Origin: Paenibacillus sp. SYP-B3998
GTDB taxonomy: Bacteria > Bacillota > Bacilli > Paenibacillales > NBRC-103111
DNA length: 64,000 bases
Assembly (NCBI RefSeq): GCF_010820665.1
Contig: NZ_JAAIKC010000010.1
Coordinates: 184,838-248,837, forward strand
Reading direction: 5' to 3'
Positions 52,261 through 60,160 of this stretch are shown one piece after another. The notes under the pieces are model-generated. The model worked only from the letters and a program-made list of their open reading frames with translations. It was not told where the DNA came from and ran no database searches. Made by a program: the position numbers and the translations under genes. Each line of letters opens with the position of its first letter. The first letter of the stretch is position 1.

Positions 52261-52439
52261 AATAACCCCTCCGTAACATAAGTTCATTAATAAACTTTCA
52301 TAATTAGAAGCATACTGGGCATATATTTACGCAGTGTCATACGAGTGTTAACGAATTGTTAAATAAAAAATCCCTTTTCAAATTGATAAAAATTGTTTAA
52401 AATTAATTTGCACAAAATAATTGTCAGAAGGTGACCCTA

Positions 52440-52934
52440 TTGAACGCTTATGATTATCAAGCTCGAACCATTCGTGGTGAAGAAAAGCCACTTTCCGATT
52501 ACCTTGGTCAAGTCGTACTTATTGTAAATACAGCGACCAAATGCGGATTTGCTCCCCAATTCAAAGGGCTTCAAGAGCTTCATGAAACGTATAAAGATCA
52601 AGGCTTTTCCGTTCTTGGCTTTCCCTGTAATCAATTTAAAGATCAAGAGCCGGGCGATGACGCTCAAGTCGAGCAGTCCTGTCAAATAAATTTTGGCGTC
52701 AATTTCCCTCTTTTCTCTAAAATTGATGTTAATGGGGCAAATACCCACCCACTTTACCGTTACTTAAAACAAAACGCATCCGGTATTTTTGGTTCTAGGA
52801 TTAAATGGAATTTCACAAAGTTCTTGGTCGATCAACAAGGCAACGTAATTAAACGCTTCTCCCCTACTACATCACCTAGTAAAATTGAAGGTCAAATTCG
52901 CAAGCTGCTGGAAAAATCCACCGTACATGCATAA
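52440..52934 (+). CDS. Glutathione peroxidase-family thiol peroxidase
   Basis: 164 residues from TTG at 52440, with AAGGTG before it. Catalytic cysteine C35 in NTATKCGFAPQF replaces selenocysteine; also GFPCNQF with the resolving-type Cys and WNFTKFLVD, which supply the Gln/Trp/Asn of the active site. Bacterial members usually take electrons from thioredoxin, not glutathione. Homologous to B. subtilis BsaA. Confidence 0.94.
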   Translation: MNAYDYQARTIRGEEKPLSDYLGQVVLIVNTATKCGFAPQFKGLQELHETYKDQGFSVLGFPCNQFKDQEPGDDAQVEQSCQINFGVNFPLFSKIDVNGANTHPLYRYLKQNASGIFGSRIKWNFTKFLVDQQGNVIKRFSPTTSPSKIEGQIRKLLEKSTVHA

Positions 52935-52937
52935 ATG

Positions 52938-52980
52938 AAAAAAGCATCCCGCCCACATGATGTGAAGGGATGCTTTTTGG
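52938..52980. terminator. Bidirectional terminator
   Basis: AAAAAAGCATCCC and GGGATGCTTTTT form the stem between gpx and the convergent DUF1450 gene. Confidence 0.9.
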
Positions 52981-53001
52981 CGTTTCGTTCAAACAACTGC
53001 A

Positions 53002-53223
53002 TTATTTTACGTATTTCTTTGCCTTTTCAATCGCTTCATCCTCGGTTGCTCCGGTTACGTATCGTCCATTAATATAAATAAATGCGAAACGAGAGCATGG
53101 GCCGCAATAAGACTTGCAGGCTATTTTGACGTCTGCATCCGGAGCAATCAGCTTAAGCTTTGGTATGGCAGTCTTTACTTTCATATGTTTGCATTTATCA
53201 CAAATGCGAATATCATTCGCCAT
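53002..53223 (-). CDS. DUF1450 (YuzB-like) small protein
   Basis: 73 residues. It has CDKCKHM near the start and ACKSYCGPCSRFAFIYINGRYV, the Cys-rich core of DUF1450/YuzB. The start ATG overlaps the stop of the HesB-like gene by one base (TAATG), so the two are translationally coupled. The four to five cysteines may bind a metal or Fe-S cluster; function is unknown. Confidence 0.85.
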   Translation of the reverse strand: MANDIRICDKCKHMKVKTAIPKLKLIAPDADVKIACKSYCGPCSRFAFIYINGRYVTGATEDEAIEKAKKYVK

Positions 53224-53525
53224 TAGTGATCCCCATGATTCCCCTTGCTAGGGTTTGTAATCATAAAGCCTTCCTCAGGTGTGTAGAAGTAATCAATACG
53301 AATACCATCAAGCAACGGCTCGTTCTTGTCCACTAATACATCAATGCCTTTATCTGTGCTTATAACGACGTCGTTTTCCGATTTATCGTCAAGACCCAAA
53401 CCATAGTGCGCATGGTCACCATGCTTATGAGTCACTTGTACACGAACGATTAATCCTTTGTTTTCTTCTTTTTCAAGTTCCAATTGAAGTACTTTGGCAG
53501 CATTACGAGAAATTTTGACGTTCAT
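53223..53525 (-). CDS. HesB/IscA-like protein lacking the conserved cysteines
   Basis: 100 residues from ATG at 53525, with AGGAG 10 bases upstream. It follows the HesB-like fold sequence (VKISRNAAKVLQLELEKEENKGLIVRVQVTHKHGDHAHYGLGLDDKSENDVVISTDKGIDVLVDK) but has no cysteine anywhere, so it cannot be a canonical A-type Fe-S carrier. His-rich patches HKHGDHAH and the end NHGDH are visible. Coupled to the Cys-rich DUF1450 protein, which might supply ligands; that is inference. Confidence 0.8.
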   Translation of the reverse strand: MNVKISRNAAKVLQLELEKEENKGLIVRVQVTHKHGDHAHYGLGLDDKSENDVVISTDKGIDVLVDKNEPLLDGIRIDYFYTPEEGFMITNPSKGNHGDH

Positions 53526-53722
53526 ATGTACACATCTCCTGAAACATTTTTTATTTCTTATTGTAAAGAATTCGAAGCACGAAATCAACCTCGCTTCGAG
53601 CTTGCTAATTCAACCTGTGCTATTTAAAATATATAGCAGTGGAAAGATTCATTACTAATTACAACATAGAAACTTACTTACCTATACGTTAGTAATCACA
53701 TTTTGAGAGGAAACGTGTTCTT

Positions 53723-54082
53723 ATGTCTACGCTAGAAAATGAAAAAGTCGCTCCACTTAGCAACTATGTTCCCAAAGAGCCAAAAGTGATTGAATGCTCC
53801 ATTGAGCGAACACTTGAAGTCATTGGCGGGAAATGGGCATTTCTTGTTCTGCGTGAATTATTTTGCGGAACACGCAGGTTTGGTGAATTACAGCGCCAAG
53901 TAACAGGCATCAGCCCCAAGTCACTAACCGACACGGTGCGTCATCTCGAAGAACACGGCGTGCTGGAGCGTACGGCTTATCCAACCGTACCTGTCACTGT
54001 CGAATACACGTTGACACCGAAAGGCGAGGATTTGCATCAAATATTGAAAGAAATGAAGTTATGGTCCGCTAAATGGACATAA
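53723..54082 (+). CDS. HxlR-family transcriptional regulator
   Basis: 119 residues. Winged helix with the HxlR signature: CSIERTLEVIGGKWAFLVLRELFCGTRRFGEL, TGISPKSLTDTVRHLEEHGVLER and VEYTLTPKGEDL. The Cys at the start of the motif, in IECSIERTL, is the position that senses thiol stress in YodB/HypR relatives. AGAGGAAACG precedes the ATG. It is upstream of map, which starts 38 bases later. Confidence 0.92.
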   Translation: MSTLENEKVAPLSNYVPKEPKVIECSIERTLEVIGGKWAFLVLRELFCGTRRFGELQRQVTGISPKSLTDTVRHLEEHGVLERTAYPTVPVTVEYTLTPKGEDLHQILKEMKLWSAKWT

Positions 54083-54120
54083 TAGACAATTCCTGAACTT
54101 CACCAGAGGAGTGTTACTTG

Positions 54121-54867
54121 ATGATCACAATCAAATCAAAAGAACAAATTGAGAAAATGGGCAGAGCCGGCCGAATTCTAGCCGACTGCCACAAAGAAAT
54201 CGCTAAGATGATTCGCCCCGGCATTACAACATGGGAAATTGACCAATTCGTCGAGGAATTTCTTGCTAAACACGGGGCTACACCCGAGCAAAAGGGATAT
54301 CACGGATACCAATATGCGACCTGCGCTTCCGTCAATGATGTGATTTGCCACGGCTTCCCAAAAAAAGAGCCGCTTAACGATGGCGATATCGTAACCATCG
54401 ACATGGTCGTTCGCATCGATGGATGGCTTGCCGACTCCGCTTGGTCCTATGCGGTAGGCACGATTTCACCGACAGCTGAAAAGCTGCTAAAAGTGACGAA
54501 GGAGTCTTTATATAAGGGGATCGAGAAAGCAGTTCCTGGCAATCGCATCGGCGATGTGGCCAACGCCATTCAAGTGTACGCGGAGTCTCAAGGCTTCTCC
54601 GTCGTCAGAGATTTTATCGGACACGGCATTGGTTCAGAGATGCATGAAGAACCCCAAGTGCCCCACTATGGTCCAGCTGGTAAGGGTCCTAGAATTAAAG
54701 AGGGTATGGTCTTTACGATTGAACCGATGCTTAATGTCGGGAAGCATTTCTCTAAAGTAGACGCCGATGGGTGGACAGCGCGCACGTTCGACGGAAGCCT
54801 TTCCGCCCAATATGAACATACGATAGCTATTACAAGCAAAGGTCCGATCATACTGACTGAACAATAG
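54121..54867 (+). CDS. map: Methionine aminopeptidase
   Basis: 248 residues from ATG at 54121, with GAGGAG 9 bases upstream (a TTG one codon earlier is also possible). Removes N-terminal Met from new proteins. Type I layout with metal ligands in TIDMVVRIDGWLADSAW, GHGIGSEMHEEP, and FTIEPML, plus the final E in YEHTIA. It is the extra-copy form, outside the ribosomal-protein operon. Confidence 0.95.
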   Translation: MITIKSKEQIEKMGRAGRILADCHKEIAKMIRPGITTWEIDQFVEEFLAKHGATPEQKGYHGYQYATCASVNDVICHGFPKKEPLNDGDIVTIDMVVRIDGWLADSAWSYAVGTISPTAEKLLKVTKESLYKGIEKAVPGNRIGDVANAIQVYAESQGFSVVRDFIGHGIGSEMHEEPQVPHYGPAGKGPRIKEGMVFTIEPMLNVGKHFSKVDADGWTARTFDGSLSAQYEHTIAITSKGPIILTEQ

Positions 54868-54886
54868 TTGCCCAGGAGGTTTCCAT

Positions 54887-55999
54887 GTGATTTCTTTTTA
54901 CAGAAGATATTGGAGAACGGCCTTTGATATTGGACTGATCGTTCTTACGGTTTATATATTCATGCTGTTATTCAGCTATTTATACCGCATTGCGACGCCT
55001 ATTTTCTTGGCTCTGATCATCTTTGCCATGATCGAGCCTTTGGCCCGCTTTTTGCATCGCAAGGGGATGCGAAAAGCGATAGCCTCAGCTATTTCAACCT
55101 TGCTATTTGTCTTAGTCATCTTAGGGGCGCTTGCCGGAGCGGCGGTCATTTTTACGAGCCAGATTCTGAGTCTGGTAGATAAAATCGATGATTATCAAGC
55201 CATATTCCAAGAGCAGATCGTACATAAAATCACGAATTTGAATGGACAATTTCAAACGCTTCCGCCGGATGTCATCGAAAAAACGAAAGAATACGCCGGA
55301 CAATTTGCCGGAAAAGCTTCCAACTTCTTGATCGTATTCTTAAAAGGGTTAGTCCATTCGCTCACATCCTTCTCCACTTTCATGTTCAATTTCATCGTCG
55401 GCATTATACTCGCCTACTTCCTAAGCATTGAAATTGAATCTTGGAAGCGACTGGCGAATGACAAAACACCTAACACATTTAAAAATGCTTTCTATTTCTT
55501 AAAAGAGAATGTCGTTAAAGGCATCGTTTCGTACGTGAAAGCGCAACTGAAGTTGATCACCTTAACATTTTTTGTAGTATTCCTGGCACTTCTACTTCTC
55601 GGTGTGAACAATGCCTTCTCGATCTCGCTGCTGTCAGCAATCTTCGATGTGCTACCGTTGTTGGGCGTTTCGACACTGTTCATCCCATGGATTATTTACC
55701 TGTTCATTGTCGGTAATACGTCTTTAGCCATTTGGCTTAGCGCCGTGCTGCTTGTCGTTATTCTTGCCCGACAAATCATGGAACCGAAAATTACTGGGGA
55801 ATCGCTTGGTGTATCGGCCTTTACGACTTTGGCGTTTATGATTGTGTCTCTTTCTTTGTTTGGCTTTGCAGGGGTCATTCTTTCGCCTGTCCTCATCATT
55901 CTGATCAAAGCCCTGCTTGATCAAGGCTACTTAGAGCGATGGATTCACAAACCAGAAGATGAATACAAAGAAGGCAGTCTCCCCTACAAGGGCCCCTAG
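54887..55999 (+). CDS. AI-2E/YtvI-family permease
   Basis: 370 residues from GTG with AGGAGG 7 bases before it. About eight membrane segments and the central coiled domain. The C-terminal DVLPLLGVSTLFIPWIIYLF and RQIMEPKITGESLGVSAFTTLAFMIV are family marks. The family includes AI-2 exporter TqsA and Na+/H+ antiporters; the substrate is not known here. It follows map by 20 bases and is probably its operon partner. Confidence 0.92.
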   Translation: MISFYRRYWRTAFDIGLIVLTVYIFMLLFSYLYRIATPIFLALIIFAMIEPLARFLHRKGMRKAIASAISTLLFVLVILGALAGAAVIFTSQILSLVDKIDDYQAIFQEQIVHKITNLNGQFQTLPPDVIEKTKEYAGQFAGKASNFLIVFLKGLVHSLTSFSTFMFNFIVGIILAYFLSIEIESWKRLANDKTPNTFKNAFYFLKENVVKGIVSYVKAQLKLITLTFFVVFLALLLLGVNNAFSISLLSAIFDVLPLLGVSTLFIPWIIYLFIVGNTSLAIWLSAVLLVVILARQIMEPKITGESLGVSAFTTLAFMIVSLSLFGFAGVILSPVLIILIKALLDQGYLERWIHKPEDEYKEGSLPYKGP

Positions 56000-56008
56000 G
56001 CAAGCTCC

Positions 56009-56046
56009 ATAAGCCCCTAAAATCCATTTGGATCTTAGGGGCTTTT
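56009..56046 (+). terminator. Terminator after the AI-2E permease gene
   Basis: AAGCCCCTAA and TTAGGGGCTTTT pair, enclosing an AATCC/GGATC inner stem. Confidence 0.9.
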
Positions 56047-56150
56047 CCCGCACTTCTTCGACAAAAGCAACAACCCCATGAGCCTAGATTTCGTATTTAA
56101 TTAACCATCTGTTAATTTATACACCCTTTTGAATTAGGTCCTTCCTCCTC

Positions 56151-56179
56151 TTGCAATATATTACATGGTATGTTATATT
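56151..56179 (+). promoter_or_regulatory. Promoter of the 59-residue gene
   Basis: TTGCAA (56151-56156) and TATATT (56174-56179) with an exact 17-base spacer, about 57 bases before the start at 56236. Confidence 0.65.
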
Positions 56180-56235
56180 AAAAATGCGTTAAATCAAGGT
56201 TTCCACTTCAAAAAGTTGACATAGGAGTGATGAAA

Positions 56236-56415
56236 ATGAGCAACAACAACGTGCAAATCCCGCAAGGCGAAGAACTTATTCGTGTGGAAATGACTGTTAA
56301 GGAAGCGCTTGCATTAACTGGCGCTAAATTCAATCAAAACCATAAGCTTGAAACAGATGCCATCAAGAAGCTTAAGCAATCGTTGGCAGATAAACTTTTA
56401 ACACCTAACCACTAG
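56236..56415 (+). CDS. Small hypothetical protein, 59 aa
   Basis: ATG at 56236, with AGGAGT 7 bases upstream. Soluble and charged: MSNNNVQIPQGEELIRVEMT, then VKEALALTGAKFNQNHKLET, ending LKQSLADKLLTPNH. No Cys and no membrane segment. It has its own promoter and terminator. I do not recognise a family. Confidence 0.75.
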   Translation: MSNNNVQIPQGEELIRVEMTVKEALALTGAKFNQNHKLETDAIKKLKQSLADKLLTPNH

Positions 56416-56440
56416 AAAGACGTTACATTTATACACAACT

Positions 56441-56482
56441 TGTTGCCTAACGAACGATACTCCTCGTTCGTTAGGCTTTTAT
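56441..56482 (+). terminator. Terminator
   Basis: GCCTAACGAACGA and TCGTTCGTTAGGC form a stem, followed by TTTTATTTTTG. Confidence 0.9.
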
Positions 56483-56570
56483 TTTTGTATCGTACCTCTC
56501 GTATGAAAACCACCTGAATGCTCATAATAAACTCGCATTACTTAACCCTCATTTAAAAGGAGTGAACAGA

Positions 56571-56657
56571 ATGTCAGCTAAAAAACAGCAAGGTCACGCC
56601 AACCAGAATACGACTACACGCACATCGGACAGAAGCGGTCAAAAAGGTAAAAAATAG
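56571..56657 (+). CDS. 28-residue basic protein
   Basis: AAAAGGAG is 7 bases before the ATG. The product is MSAKKQQGHANQNTTTRTSD followed by RSGQKGKK: no hydrophobic segment, rich in Lys, Gln, Thr and Asn. It resembles small spore or nucleic-acid-associated peptides in composition only. The following gene begins 18 bases later with its own ribosome site. Confidence 0.6.
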   Translation: MSAKKQQGHANQNTTTRTSDRSGQKGKK

Positions 56658-56675
56658 CTTTGTTGGAGGTTCCCT

Positions 56676-56864
56676 ATGATCGATAATTTGGAAAGCAACT
56701 ATGATTGCGCCAATGCAGGTAACGACCTGCATAGCCTTAAAGAAGAGCTTCAGCCGTTTAAAGATCAGCCTCCTACTTCACAGGAAGCTCAAGAACAATT
56801 AAATCGGATCGAGAATCAAATTAACTTTATCGAGAATAAATGCTCCATTCATCACGGAGAATGA
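56676..56864 (+). CDS. Small acidic coiled-coil protein, 62 aa
   Basis: TTGGAGG precedes the ATG. MIDNLESNYDCANAGNDLHS leads to a helical LKEELQPFKDQPPTSQEAQE and QLNRIENQINFIENKCSIHH. Acidic, two Cys. Downstream terminator at once. Likely co-transcribed with the basic 28-residue peptide. Family unknown. Confidence 0.7.
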   Translation: MIDNLESNYDCANAGNDLHSLKEELQPFKDQPPTSQEAQEQLNRIENQINFIENKCSIHHGE

Positions 56865-56871
56865 TGTAGAA

Positions 56872-56909
56872 AAGTCCCTGCATCTATTTGCCCGCAGGGA
56901 CTTTTTCCT
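56872..56909 (+). terminator. Terminator after the small-protein pair
   Basis: AAAAGTCCCTGC and GCAGGGACTTTTTCC form a stem loop. Confidence 0.9.
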
Positions 56910-57191
56910 TGTGAATTATCAGCATTACGAAGGCTGTTTCACCCTCTGAATGAAAAATGCAAGCACAAGTACCTTCGCAGCGATGCTATGCCCCAGTCGA
57001 CTGATCTCTTTCACGGTCATAGGGTTGCTCAGAGCCACTTATCGCGGTTTCTCACGGCCCTGTTCCTTCGTGCTGTAGTGGGAACTATTAAGCGCATCAA
57101 ACATCTTACGAGCGTGCTAGAAGGTTCAGGCAATGGCGTAAGCTTCCTTGCGTATAATTCCTAAACCACGATTACCTTCCAGAAAGCAAAA
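56910..57191. other. Intergenic stretch, no gene seen
   Basis: About 280 bases with no ribosome site or recognisable product; relatively GC-rich like the 8.1-8.8 kb stretch, perhaps decayed sequence. Confidence 0.4.
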
Positions 57192-57869
57192 CTATTCATC
57201 TCGAGTTTGCCGTCCGTCCCCGGCTATTGGAATTGGGTCCCCTAGGTACTTAGGCTTCGGCTTTAACCAATGAACAAGCATAAAGTCCTTATTTCTTGCC
57301 GCGATTTCTCGCGTTTCAAACTTCGGCATACCTCTGTACGTTTGCAAATCAGAGACAACGCCATAAGCTTCCAAGCCCATTTGTCTAGCCGTATAAATGG
57401 CTCTTTTCAAGTGATATTCCTGTGTAACAATGACTATTTTACGCACTTTGAAAACATCTCGAGCCCGATATATGCTTTCGTAAGTACTGAACCCAGCATG
57501 ATCTAAGAACAAATCGACGGGCTGCACGTCATGTTTTTCCATAAATGCTCGCATCGCATTCACTTCATCGTAATTTTTCTGACCGTGATCCCCGCTGACC
57601 AGCAGCTTGTCCGAGACATGTCGTTGATATAGACCAAGGGCTACTTCAAGACGATCACGCAGCATAATAGAAGGTGTACCATCTGGGAGAACATAAGCGC
57701 CAAGTACGAGAATAGCATCTGTTTGCGGCACTTGATCAGCGGAAAGAATGTACTGTGAACCTACTTCTGCCACTCGATAATTAATAACACTAACCGCAGC
57801 TGCGCCTAAGACTCCTATAAAAACTAAGAGAAGGGTACCTCTACGTAGTCGACGGTATTTACTTGTCAT
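57192..57869 (-). CDS. SanA/YdcF-like DUF218 protein
   Basis: 225 residues from ATG at 57869, with GAGGTG 6 bases upstream; an in-frame GTG three codons before lies within the site. One N-terminal anchor (GTLLLVFIGVLGAAAVSVINY) then the DUF218 domain: TDAILVLGAYV, LLVSGDHGQKNYDEVNAMRAF, LFLDHAGFSTYESIYRARDVF and IVTQEYHLKRAIYTARQMGL. SanA in enterics affects vancomycin sensitivity and envelope barrier; here an envelope role is plausible. Confidence 0.9.
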   Translation of the reverse strand: MTSKYRRLRRGTLLLVFIGVLGAAAVSVINYRVAEVGSQYILSADQVPQTDAILVLGAYVLPDGTPSIMLRDRLEVALGLYQRHVSDKLLVSGDHGQKNYDEVNAMRAFMEKHDVQPVDLFLDHAGFSTYESIYRARDVFKVRKIVIVTQEYHLKRAIYTARQMGLEAYGVVSDLQTYRGMPKFETREIAARNKDFMLVHWLKPKPKYLGDPIPIAGDGRQTRDE

Positions 57870-57918
57870 TATGCTCACCTCTACGTATATGGACGGTATA
57901 ACCTTCTCTCATGTTCAT

Positions 57919-58128
57919 TCAGTTTATGGGCTTTCTTGTAAGTATACACGGAACCCCTTTACCGACAGCACCCGCCCCCGACATGATGTCCAGATATTTC
58001 AGCCCCCTCGCGCATTGCTGTTTACATACCTCGCAAGTAGCCGATTCGACAAGCCTCATCGTGTATTGAACACGTGACGAAAGCTCCTTCTTCTTGGTGA
58101 CCTTCCCGCCCTTACCCTTAGGTGCCAT
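57919..58128 (-). CDS. Small Cys-containing hypothetical protein
   Basis: 69 residues from ATG at 58128, with GAGGA 6 bases upstream. Lys-rich start (MAPKGKGGKVTKKKELSSRV) then ATCEVCKQQCARGLKYLDIM, with three Cys in a CxxC-x3-C pattern, and a fourth in VPCIL. This may bind zinc. Family not recognised. It lies 50 bases upstream of the SanA-like gene on the same strand. Confidence 0.7.
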   Translation of the reverse strand: MAPKGKGGKVTKKKELSSRVQYTMRLVESATCEVCKQQCARGLKYLDIMSGAGAVGKGVPCILTRKPIN

Positions 58129-58235
58129 GTTCATTCCTCCTCGTTAATCCTGTCAACAGTATATGAGGGATGGGCCGAACGGTTCTTAATGAGCAGGATC
58201 AAGTTAAGCTGACTTGTACAACGAAAAGTTCTTGC

Positions 58236-59117
58236 TTAAAGCTCCAGACCTTCTAGTAAAATTGGAACAATTTCTTCATAGAGGGCCGGGAACATCTCGC
58301 TGGGGAGCGGATTTACCCCAAAGCCAACCTCTATGGTAAAACCTGGTTTTCGAAACTGTTGAATAAACCAATCCTTGTAGCCCGCATCACTTCCGGTTAG
58401 TTTAACCGCCTTATACCCGCTTACACGAGCAAGCCGCGCTGCATACGCTTCGGAAGCCTCGGGCTCATAATCCCGATAGTTCCAATAAATCTCTTGCCCT
58501 TGTGTATGCAGAGCCATGACAAGTTCAAACGAATGAGCTTGCGTAAAATAAGCCATCGCTATCGTCTCTGGCTCTGTTAATGGCGCCTCGCCTCCGAAAT
58601 CGCGTGCTCCTGGACCGAGCTGGCCTCTGCGCGCTGCCTCCTCTTCCCAATGAGCCGGGAACTGATCGTTCAAATCGACTCCACGCACATTGGCTTTCCA
58701 ATTGTGGAAATCTGACGATCCCTCGTTCCAGTTCAGCAGTAAATCCCCGTAGGGGTGATTAGGAGTAACACCTTTTAATACAAGATCCACACCATCGGGA
58801 TTAACCATCGGTACGATCCACAAGGTGCTTTCTGCAAGCAATCTTCCGACATGGTATCCTCGCCAAGCGATCCCTCTAGCATATGCTAAAGAAATATCCG
58901 CTAAAAACTGCATGATCAGGGGCGTAGTAATCCACTCATTGGCATGAAAAGAAGCATTGTAATGAAGCTTTCTGGGGCCATGCCCGATCCCTATTGCAGG
59001 AATACATTTGCCTAGCACGCTCTGTCCAATTGTCTGTATACCAAGAAACGGATATAACTTACTGAGCCTCGTTAATTCATTACAAAGCACCCCATAGTCG
59101 TATCCAACCTTCTCCAT
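58236..59117 (-). CDS. M14-family zinc carboxypeptidase (gamma-D-glutamyl-diamino acid peptidase type)
   Basis: 293 residues from ATG at 59117, with GAGGTG 5 bases before; 47 upstream codons lack a site. Zinc ligands H58 and E61 in ASFHANEW and His in MALHTQGQEIYW; catalytic Glu in GFTIEVGFGVNPLP, all in family order. No LysM or signal peptide, so it is cytoplasmic; it resembles the catalytic part of YqgT/ENP1 that cuts gamma-D-Glu-diaminopimelate bonds of muropeptides. Downstream of murI. Confidence 0.92.
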   Translation of the reverse strand: MEKVGYDYGVLCNELTRLSKLYPFLGIQTIGQSVLGKCIPAIGIGHGPRKLHYNASFHANEWITTPLIMQFLADISLAYARGIAWRGYHVGRLLAESTLWIVPMVNPDGVDLVLKGVTPNHPYGDLLLNWNEGSSDFHNWKANVRGVDLNDQFPAHWEEEAARRGQLGPGARDFGGEAPLTEPETIAMAYFTQAHSFELVMALHTQGQEIYWNYRDYEPEASEAYAARLARVSGYKAVKLTGSDAGYKDWFIQQFRKPGFTIEVGFGVNPLPSEMFPALYEEIVPILLEGLEL

Positions 59118-59191
59118 GCAATCACCTCGATGCCTATTTACTTCTTTCGTCACGATATGAGTATGCCTATGAGCCTCGAAACATTCGACAA

Positions 59192-59219
59192 CAAAAAAAA
59201 GACCGAGCAGGCTCGGTCC
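59192..59219 (-). terminator. Terminator after murI
   Basis: On the minus strand GGACCGAGCCTGCTCGGTCTTTTTTTT forms a tight hairpin. Confidence 0.95.
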
Positions 59220-59229
59220 ATACACGCAA

Positions 59230-60039
59230 TTAAATGATCGTAGGTACTTGCCAAACAACAGGTGTGATCGAGATTTGCTCTTTCAGCCACATTTGGGCAA
59301 TTTGTTTAAATAATTTTGGCTCACCGCTGCAAAAGAATTGATGAATGGGAAGCAAACCCGTAGCCGCAAGCAGACCACGATGATATAAAATCGTACTAAT
59401 TTCACGCGCGGTTTCATCAGCTGAAGAAATTAACGTGACATCCGGCCCCATTACGCGAGCAATAGCGGGTGTGAGAAAGGGATAATGTGTACATCCCAAG
59501 ATCAGGCAGTCAATTGGCTTGCCTATCAGTGGACGCAGCGATTGCTCCACGATCGTATCAGCTTCATCTGCATGGAACAGCCCTTTCTCTACGAATGGGG
59601 CCAGCAGCGAACACGGTTCGCTTAACACATGGATGCTCGGTGAGATGCTTTGAAGCGCATATTCATAAGCTTGACTTCTAATCGTGCCCTCGGTGCCAAT
59701 AACGCCGACAACCCCGCTTTTCGTCGATTTAATCGCGGCTCTCGCTCCCGGTGAGATAACCCCGATCACGGGAATTGAAACGCGAGCTCGAATCTCTTCT
59801 ATAGCTACGGCAGTCGCCGTATTGCAGGCAATGACAATCATTTTGGGATTAAATTTAAGTAAATAGTCAATGATTTGTCGAGTGAACATACGAACTTCCT
59901 CTGGAGGTCGGGGTCCATAGGGGCTTCGAGCCGTATCACCGAAATAAATCACCTTTTCTTGAGGAAGCTGTCTCATGACTTCTTTTACTACGGTTAAACC
60001 TCCGACTCCGGAGTCGAGAACGGCTATCGCTTGCTGCAC
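59230..60039 (-). CDS. murI: Glutamate racemase
   Basis: 269 residues from GTG at 60039 (VQQAIAVLDSGVGGLTVVKE), the family's usual start and length; a 35-codon longer frame is unlike the family. AAAGGA is about 11 bases upstream. Makes D-glutamate for peptidoglycan. Motifs: DSGVGGLTV, YFGDTARSPYGPR, IACNTATAVAIEEIR (catalytic Cys) and ILGCTHYPFL (second catalytic Cys). Ends in a terminator. The M14 peptidase follows it. Confidence 0.96.
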   Translation of the reverse strand: MQQAIAVLDSGVGGLTVVKEVMRQLPQEKVIYFGDTARSPYGPRPPEEVRMFTRQIIDYLLKFNPKMIVIACNTATAVAIEEIRARVSIPVIGVISPGARAAIKSTKSGVVGVIGTEGTIRSQAYEYALQSISPSIHVLSEPCSLLAPFVEKGLFHADEADTIVEQSLRPLIGKPIDCLILGCTHYPFLTPAIARVMGPDVTLISSADETAREISTILYHRGLLAATGLLPIHQFFCSGEPKLFKQIAQMWLKEQISITPVVWQVPTII

Positions 60040-60160
60040 ACCTATACGCTTCCTTTGCCGGTTAATAAATTGCGGAACCACATGGTTAGAATATGAACGT
60101 CCAAGCTCAAAGGTACTAGGCAAATGAAGCTGTTTTCTCAACATCTACCTATTTTTCAGG

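Noticed and set aside
56441..56482. Inverted repeat CGAACGA/TCGTTCG as a LexA box
   Set aside because: It is the arm pair of a terminator with a T-rich tail, not an operator near a promoter.
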